15,191 nucleotides of DNA from Clostridiales bacterium. Lineage in GTDB: Bacteria > Bacillota > Clostridia > Oscillospirales > Butyricicoccaceae. The translations under genes were made by a program, and so were the position numbers. This document shows positions 12,150-15,191 of the stretch, piece after piece (the first letter of the stretch is position 1; every line of letters begins with the position of its first letter). Where the stretch lies: assembly GCA_019418305.1 (NCBI GenBank), contig DYCA01000022.1, positions 1 to 15,191 on the forward strand, written 5' to 3'. Below the pieces are notes generated by a model that made no database searches, was not told the origin of the DNA, and was given only the letters and a program-made list of their open reading frames with translations.

Positions 12150-13173
12150 CGCGGGCCGCCCCCGCAAAATCCGAAACCGTTCCGATGCGCCGCGCATCCG
12201 GGACGGTTTTTTGCAGTTCGGCCGCCAGCGCGTCCGCGTCTGCGGCATTCACTGCAATGAGCAGACCGCCTGAGGTCTGCGGGTCATACAGTGCGTCCTG
12301 CACTTCGAGCGGCACACCATCTGCCGCGACCAAGGCTTCCGCGTATTTGCGGTTGCGGTACATGCCCTCGGGCAGAATCCCCATGCGGGCAAATTCCAGC
12401 GCTTCGGGCGGGATGGGCAGTGCGGCAACATCCAGCTCCAGCTGCACGCTGCTGCCCTGCGCCATTTCGAGTCCGTGACCGAGCAGACCGAAGCCGGTCA
12501 CGTCCGTGCAGGCATGCACGCGAAACTGCATCATCGCGTCGCGCGCGGCCTTGTTGAGCGTGGTCATGCGCGCAAAAACAGCATCCAGCACGTCGGGTGG
12601 ACACAGGTCGGCCTTGGCGGCGGTCGTCAGGATACCTGCGCCGAGCGGCTTGGTCAGAAACAGCACGTCGCCTGGCTGTGCGCCTGCGTTGGTCAGCACC
12701 TTGTCGGGATGCACAAAGCCGGTCACATACAGGCCGTATTTGGGTTCCTCGTCCAGAATGCTGTGGCCGCCCGCGATGACTGCGCCGGCCTCATAGACCT
12801 TGCTGTAGCCGCCGCGCAGCAGATCGTGCACCGCACTGTCCGGCATGGACTTCGGGATGCACAGTAGGTTGAGCGCGATGCGCGGCTCACCGCCCATGGC
12901 GTATACGTCAGACAAGGCGTTGGTCGCCGCAATCTGTCCAAACAGATACGGGTCGTCCGCGATGGGCGGGAAAAAGTCCACCGTCTGCACGAGCGCGAGG
13001 TCATCCGTGACGCGATAGACTGCTGCGTCATCACTTTTGTCAAAGCCGACCAGCAGATTTTCGTCCGCGCGCACGGCAAGACCGTCCAGCAGGCGGGCAA
13101 GCGTGCCCGCGCCGACCTTTGCGCCGCAGCCTGCGCAGCTGGCGAGCTTGGTGAGTTTGATTTCCTGTTCCAT
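12136..13173 (-). CDS. selD: Selenide, water dikinase (selenophosphate synthetase)
   Basis: Makes monoselenophosphate from selenide and ATP, the selenium donor for selenoproteins, selenouridine and the labile selenium cofactor of some molybdenum hydroxylases. The 345-residue length is standard. The active-site segment SCAGCGAK (12-19) has Cys16 and Lys19 at the positions of E. coli Cys17 and Lys20, and the residue is cysteine, not selenocysteine. Other motifs are DKSDDAAVY, GGHSI, TDVTGFGLLGH and YDPQTSGGLL, all present. The ATG has AAGGAG seven bases upstream. Its last codons contain the terminator of the convergent desulfurase gene (12174-12212). It appears monocistronic with its own promoter. 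Confidence 0.97.
   Translation of the reverse strand: MEQEIKLTKLASCAGCGAKVGAGTLARLLDGLAVRADENLLVGFDKSDDAAVYRVTDDLALVQTVDFFPPIADDPYLFGQIAATNALSDVYAMGGEPRIALNLLCIPKSMPDSAVHDLLRGGYSKVYEAGAVIAGGHSILDEEPKYGLYVTGFVHPDKVLTNAGAQPGDVLFLTKPLGAGILTTAAKADLCPPDVLDAVFARMTTLNKAARDAMMQFRVHACTDVTGFGLLGHGLEMAQGSSVQLELDVAALPIPPEALEFARMGILPEGMYRNRKYAEALVAADGVPLEVQDALYDPQTSGGLLIAVNAADADALAAELQKTVPDARRIGTVSDFAGAARVILR
12174..12212 (+). terminator. Intrinsic terminator of the desulfurase gene, inside selD
   Basis: Arms 12174-12189 and 12193-12209 form a 16-bp stem with one G-U pair and one bulged base (12199), a 3-base loop, and a run of six T (12207-12212). It lies 24 bases after the desulfurase stop and reads on the plus strand, so it terminates that gene while encoding SelD C-terminal residues on the other strand. 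Confidence 0.85.
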
Positions 13174-13216
13174 AGGCCGCTCCTTCTGAAAAAATGGAGG
13201 AAACGGACAAAAGACC

Positions 13217-13238
13217 GTTATCCTTATAAAAAGATAAC
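13217..13238. promoter_or_regulatory. Candidate operator over the selD promoter
   Basis: Perfect inverted repeat GTTATC-N10-GATAAC. The right arm overlaps the predicted -10 box (13231-13236), and the left arm covers the start region, a position suited to repression. A second short repeat ACGG-N8-CCGT (13203-13218) follows in the leader. Confidence 0.45.
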
Positions 13239-13259
13239 ATGTGTCGTATGAAAGGTCAA
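13231..13259 (-). promoter_or_regulatory. Promoter of selD
   Basis: On the minus strand -35 TTGACC (13254-13259) and -10 TATCTT (13231-13236) are 17 bases apart. The leader to the ATG at 13173 is about 50 bases. Confidence 0.65.
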
Positions 13260-13277
13260 GCGGATGCGTGCACGCCT

Positions 13278-13306
13278 TTGCATACCGGGTGAAACTATGC
13301 TATAAT
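13278..13306 (+). promoter_or_regulatory. Promoter of the EamA-ygjP-lacI operon
   Basis: -35 TTGCAT (13278-13283) and a perfect extended -10 (TGC then TATAAT, 13298-13306), spaced by 17 bases. It is divergent from the selD promoter, 18 bases between the two -35 boxes. Confidence 0.85.
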
Positions 13307-13344
13307 GCAGTACATATGATAAAAATACAGGGAGGGGAAGGCCG

Positions 13345-14229
13345 GTGCTTTCCAATAAAAGCAAAGCAATCGGGTTTATTCTGCTGTCTGCGTTCGGCTT
13401 TGCGCTGATGAGTACGTTTGTGCGTCTGGCAGGCGATTTGCCGTCCATGCAGAAGTCATTTTTCCGTAATCTGGTTGCGATGGTGGTTGCAGCGGTGGCG
13501 CTGCGGCGCAAGGGCGTCAGCTGGAAATGGGAAAAGGGCAACCTGCCCATGCTGCTGCTGCGCGCGACCTGCGGCACGCTGGGTATTTTGTGCAACTACT
13601 ATGCGATTGACCGCCTGGTGCTGGCGGATGCGAATATCTTAAATAAAATGTCGCCGTTTTTTGCCATTTTGTTTTCGCTTTTTATGCTCAAGGAGCGTGC
13701 AAATGTCTGGCAGTATCTGGCGGTGCTGGCGGCGTTCGGCGGCAGCATGCTGATTATCAAGCCGGGCTTTTCGGCGGATATGTTTCCGGCGCTGATTGGT
13801 CTGTTTGGCGGTGTTTTTGCGGGTGCGGCTTATACGGCGGTGCGCGCATTATCCAAAAAGGGGGAGAACAGCGCGCGCATCGTGTTTTTCTTTTCGACAT
13901 TTTCCACGCTGGTCTGTCTGCCCTATTTGATTGTGGATTTCCACCCAATGCAATGGTGGCAGCTGGCGAGCTTGCTGGGTGCAGGTGCGGCGGCAACGCT
14001 TGGTCAGTTTGGCGTGACGCTGGCCTATGCGCATGCGCCGGCAAAGGAAATCTCGGTGTTCGACTATACGCAGGTGCTGTTTTCCGCGCTGCTCGGTTTT
14101 TTCCTGTTCAACCAGATTCCGGACGGGCTGAGTGTGCTTGGTTATATTGTGATTTGCGGTGTATCGGTGCTGATGTTCTTCTATAACCGTACGCTGGAAA
14201 GTCGGGAGCAGGCCAGTGGACGGAGTTGA
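13345..14229 (+). CDS. EamA/DMT-superfamily transporter
   Basis: A 294-residue membrane protein with about ten hydrophobic segments in two EamA halves, the drug/metabolite transporter fold. Typical sequences include SAFGFALMSTFVRLAGD near the N-terminus, ANILNKMSPFFAILFS before the end of the first half, and EISVFDYTQVLFSALLGF near the end of the second. The substrate cannot be told from sequence. The start is GTG at 13345, nine bases after GGAGG; no nearer ATG fits. The stop overlaps the next gene by 14 bases. Nothing in it points to selenium or molybdenum. Confidence 0.9.
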   Translation: MLSNKSKAIGFILLSAFGFALMSTFVRLAGDLPSMQKSFFRNLVAMVVAAVALRRKGVSWKWEKGNLPMLLLRATCGTLGILCNYYAIDRLVLADANILNKMSPFFAILFSLFMLKERANVWQYLAVLAAFGGSMLIIKPGFSADMFPALIGLFGGVFAGAAYTAVRALSKKGENSARIVFFFSTFSTLVCLPYLIVDFHPMQWWQLASLLGAGAAATLGQFGVTLAYAHAPAKEISVFDYTQVLFSALLGFFLFNQIPDGLSVLGYIVICGVSVLMFFYNRTLESREQASGRS

Positions 14230-14731
14230 ACTGCGTCGCTCCCGCCGCCGCACGCTGGGGCTGGAGGTCACGCGCGAAGGGCACGTGATTGTGCGCGCTC
14301 CCTTGCGTGCGTCGTCGGCTTCGATTGAGCGGTTTGTCCGCGACCATATGGACTGGATTGCCCGTGCACAGGCGCGGCAGCGGGCGCGTTTAAAAGCGCA
14401 TCCCGAGCCGGATGAGGCGCGGCAGGCGGAGCTGATGCGCCGTGCGCGGGAGGAGCTGCCGCCCAAAGTGACGTATTACGCGCAGCGGATGGGGCTGAAA
14501 CCGGCCGGCGTGCGCATTACGTCGGCGCGCACGCGCTTTGGTTCGTGCAGCGCACAAAACCGATTGTGCTTTTCTTGGCGGCTGATGGATTATCCGGACG
14601 CGGCGGTCGACTATGTCGTTGTACATGAGCTGGCGCATATCGTGCACAAAAACCACGGCCCGCGGTTTTGGGCGCTGGTAGAACAGTATATGCCGGATTA
14701 CCGCGCCCGTCGTGCGCTGTTGCGGGAGTAG
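14216..14731 (+). CDS. YgjP-like zinc metallopeptidase domain protein
   Basis: A 171-residue protein of the YgjP/DUF45 (M48-like) group. The zinc site is HELAHIVHKNH (137-147): His137, Glu138 as catalytic base, His141, and His147 as third ligand. It is preceded by TRFGSCSAQNRLCFSWRL (106-123), the other conserved block. It is shorter than the 230-240 residues common in the family, mainly at the N-terminus. The GTG start at 14216 has GGGAG seven bases upstream and overlaps the EamA gene, implying coupling. The biological substrate of the family is unknown. Confidence 0.85.
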   Translation: MDGVELRRSRRRTLGLEVTREGHVIVRAPLRASSASIERFVRDHMDWIARAQARQRARLKAHPEPDEARQAELMRRAREELPPKVTYYAQRMGLKPAGVRITSARTRFGSCSAQNRLCFSWRLMDYPDAAVDYVVVHELAHIVHKNHGPRFWALVEQYMPDYRARRALLRE

Positions 14732-14751
14732 GGGCTGAAGGAGGAAGGAAA

Positions 14752-15191
14752 ATGACGATTGCGGAAATCGCGCGCCGCGCAGGGGTGTCCAAGGCGGCGG
14801 TATCGCGCTATCTGAACAACGGTTATGTCAGTTCGGAAAAGCGGGAGGCCATTCGCCGCGTGATTGAGGAGACCGGTTATGTGCCTTCGCAGCAGGCGCA
14901 GACACTGCGCACGGGTAAAAGCCATATGATTGGCGTGATTGTGCCGCGCATTGATTCGGAGTCTATCAGCCGCGTGGTGGCGGGCATTTCCCGCGTGTTG
15001 GAGGATTACGGCTATCGGCTGCTGCTGGCTAACACGGACAACCGCATCGAAAAAGAGCTGGAATATCTGGAGGTGTTCCGCAGCGGTAATGTAGACGGCG
15101 TGATTCTGGTGGCAACAATGCTCTCTGCTGCGCATCGCAAGGCGTTGACAGCGTTGGGCGTACCGGCGGTATTGGTTGGACAGCAGATGGA
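14752..15191 (+). CDS. LacI-family transcriptional regulator, 3' truncated by window
   Basis: The first 146 codons of a LacI/GalR regulator. Residues 1-22 are the helix-turn-helix (MTIAEIARRAGVSKAAVSRYL), followed by the hinge-helix region and the start of the periplasmic-binding-like domain (MIGVIVPRIDSESISRVVAGI). The ligand-specific part lies beyond the window, so the effector is unknown. The ATG at 14752 has AGGAGG seven bases upstream and lies 20 bases after the metallopeptidase stop, so it is probably in the same operon. It could control genes further right. Confidence 0.92.
   Translation, partial: MTIAEIARRAGVSKAAVSRYLNNGYVSSEKREAIRRVIEETGYVPSQQAQTLRTGKSHMIGVIVPRIDSESISRVVAGISRVLEDYGYRLLLANTDNRIEKELEYLEVFRSGNVDGVILVATMLSAAHRKALTALGVPAVLVGQQM

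Noticed and set aside
11187..12248. Long minus-strand open frame opposite the desulfurase
   Set aside because: Arg/Gln-rich translation with no recognisable motif, opposite a gene with intact catalytic residues.
13123..13140. Selenocysteine codon in the selD active site
   Set aside because: The frame is open with cysteine codons at residues 13 and 16; no in-frame TGA is present.
1..15191. CRISPR array, insertion sequence or phage remnant
   Set aside because: No spaced direct repeats, transposase, integrase or terminal inverted repeats were seen; genes are tightly packed and uniform in style.

Overview
The window reads as a chromosomal segment of a moderately GC-rich anaerobic Firmicute, probably a gut clostridium of the Oscillospiraceae type. 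This placement is inferred from strong AGGAGG-type ribosome binding sites, a short lipoprotein signal peptide, sigma-A style promoters, and a gene set known from Clostridia and enterococci. There is no taxonomic marker, so it is not proven.

Layout. (1) Bases 1-555 hold a tRNA-Leu cluster on the minus strand: a tRNA-Leu(GAG)/tRNA-Leu(CAG) pair with its own promoter and terminator, then a second tRNA-Leu(GAG) copy with a duplicated promoter, cut by the left window edge. (2) Bases 556-7154 are one compact minus-strand operon, read from right to left: a MoeA-like molybdopterin-binding protein, moaA, a MOSC-MogA fusion, modA, modB, modC and an XdhC-family protein, ending at a strong terminator. 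(3) Divergent from it, 7391-8595 (+) holds a short ModE-type DNA-binding protein and a YqeB/EF2563-family protein. (4) Bases 8630-10870 (-) hold yedE, a TusA-like protein, a DUF3343 protein and yqeC, with overlapping or nearly touching cistrons. (5) Bases 10998-12149 (+) hold a cysteine desulfurase of the EF2568 family, and 12136-13173 (-) hold selD, convergent and overlapping by 14 bases. (6) From 13345 (+) an EamA transporter, a YgjP-like metallopeptidase and a truncated LacI-family regulator form an apparently unrelated operon.

Taken together, regions 2-5 look like the supply and maturation module for selenium-dependent molybdenum hydroxylases. ModABC imports molybdate. MoaA, MogA and the MoeA-like protein belong to molybdenum cofactor (Moco) synthesis. 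YedE, the TusA-like protein, DUF3343, the desulfurase and SelD would import, carry and activate selenium. XdhC, YqeB and YqeC are hydroxylase maturation factors. No hydroxylase structural gene, no selA/selB/tRNA-Sec and no moaC, moaE or mobA/mocA is present here, so those must lie elsewhere if they exist. The most notable non-gene signals are a long intrinsic terminator for the desulfurase gene that lies wholly inside the selD coding sequence, clustered inverted repeats in the modE/mod divergent region, and the duplicated tRNA-Leu promoter with a conserved 5'-terminal hairpin. No intergenic gap exceeds about 240 bases once the tRNA genes are counted.
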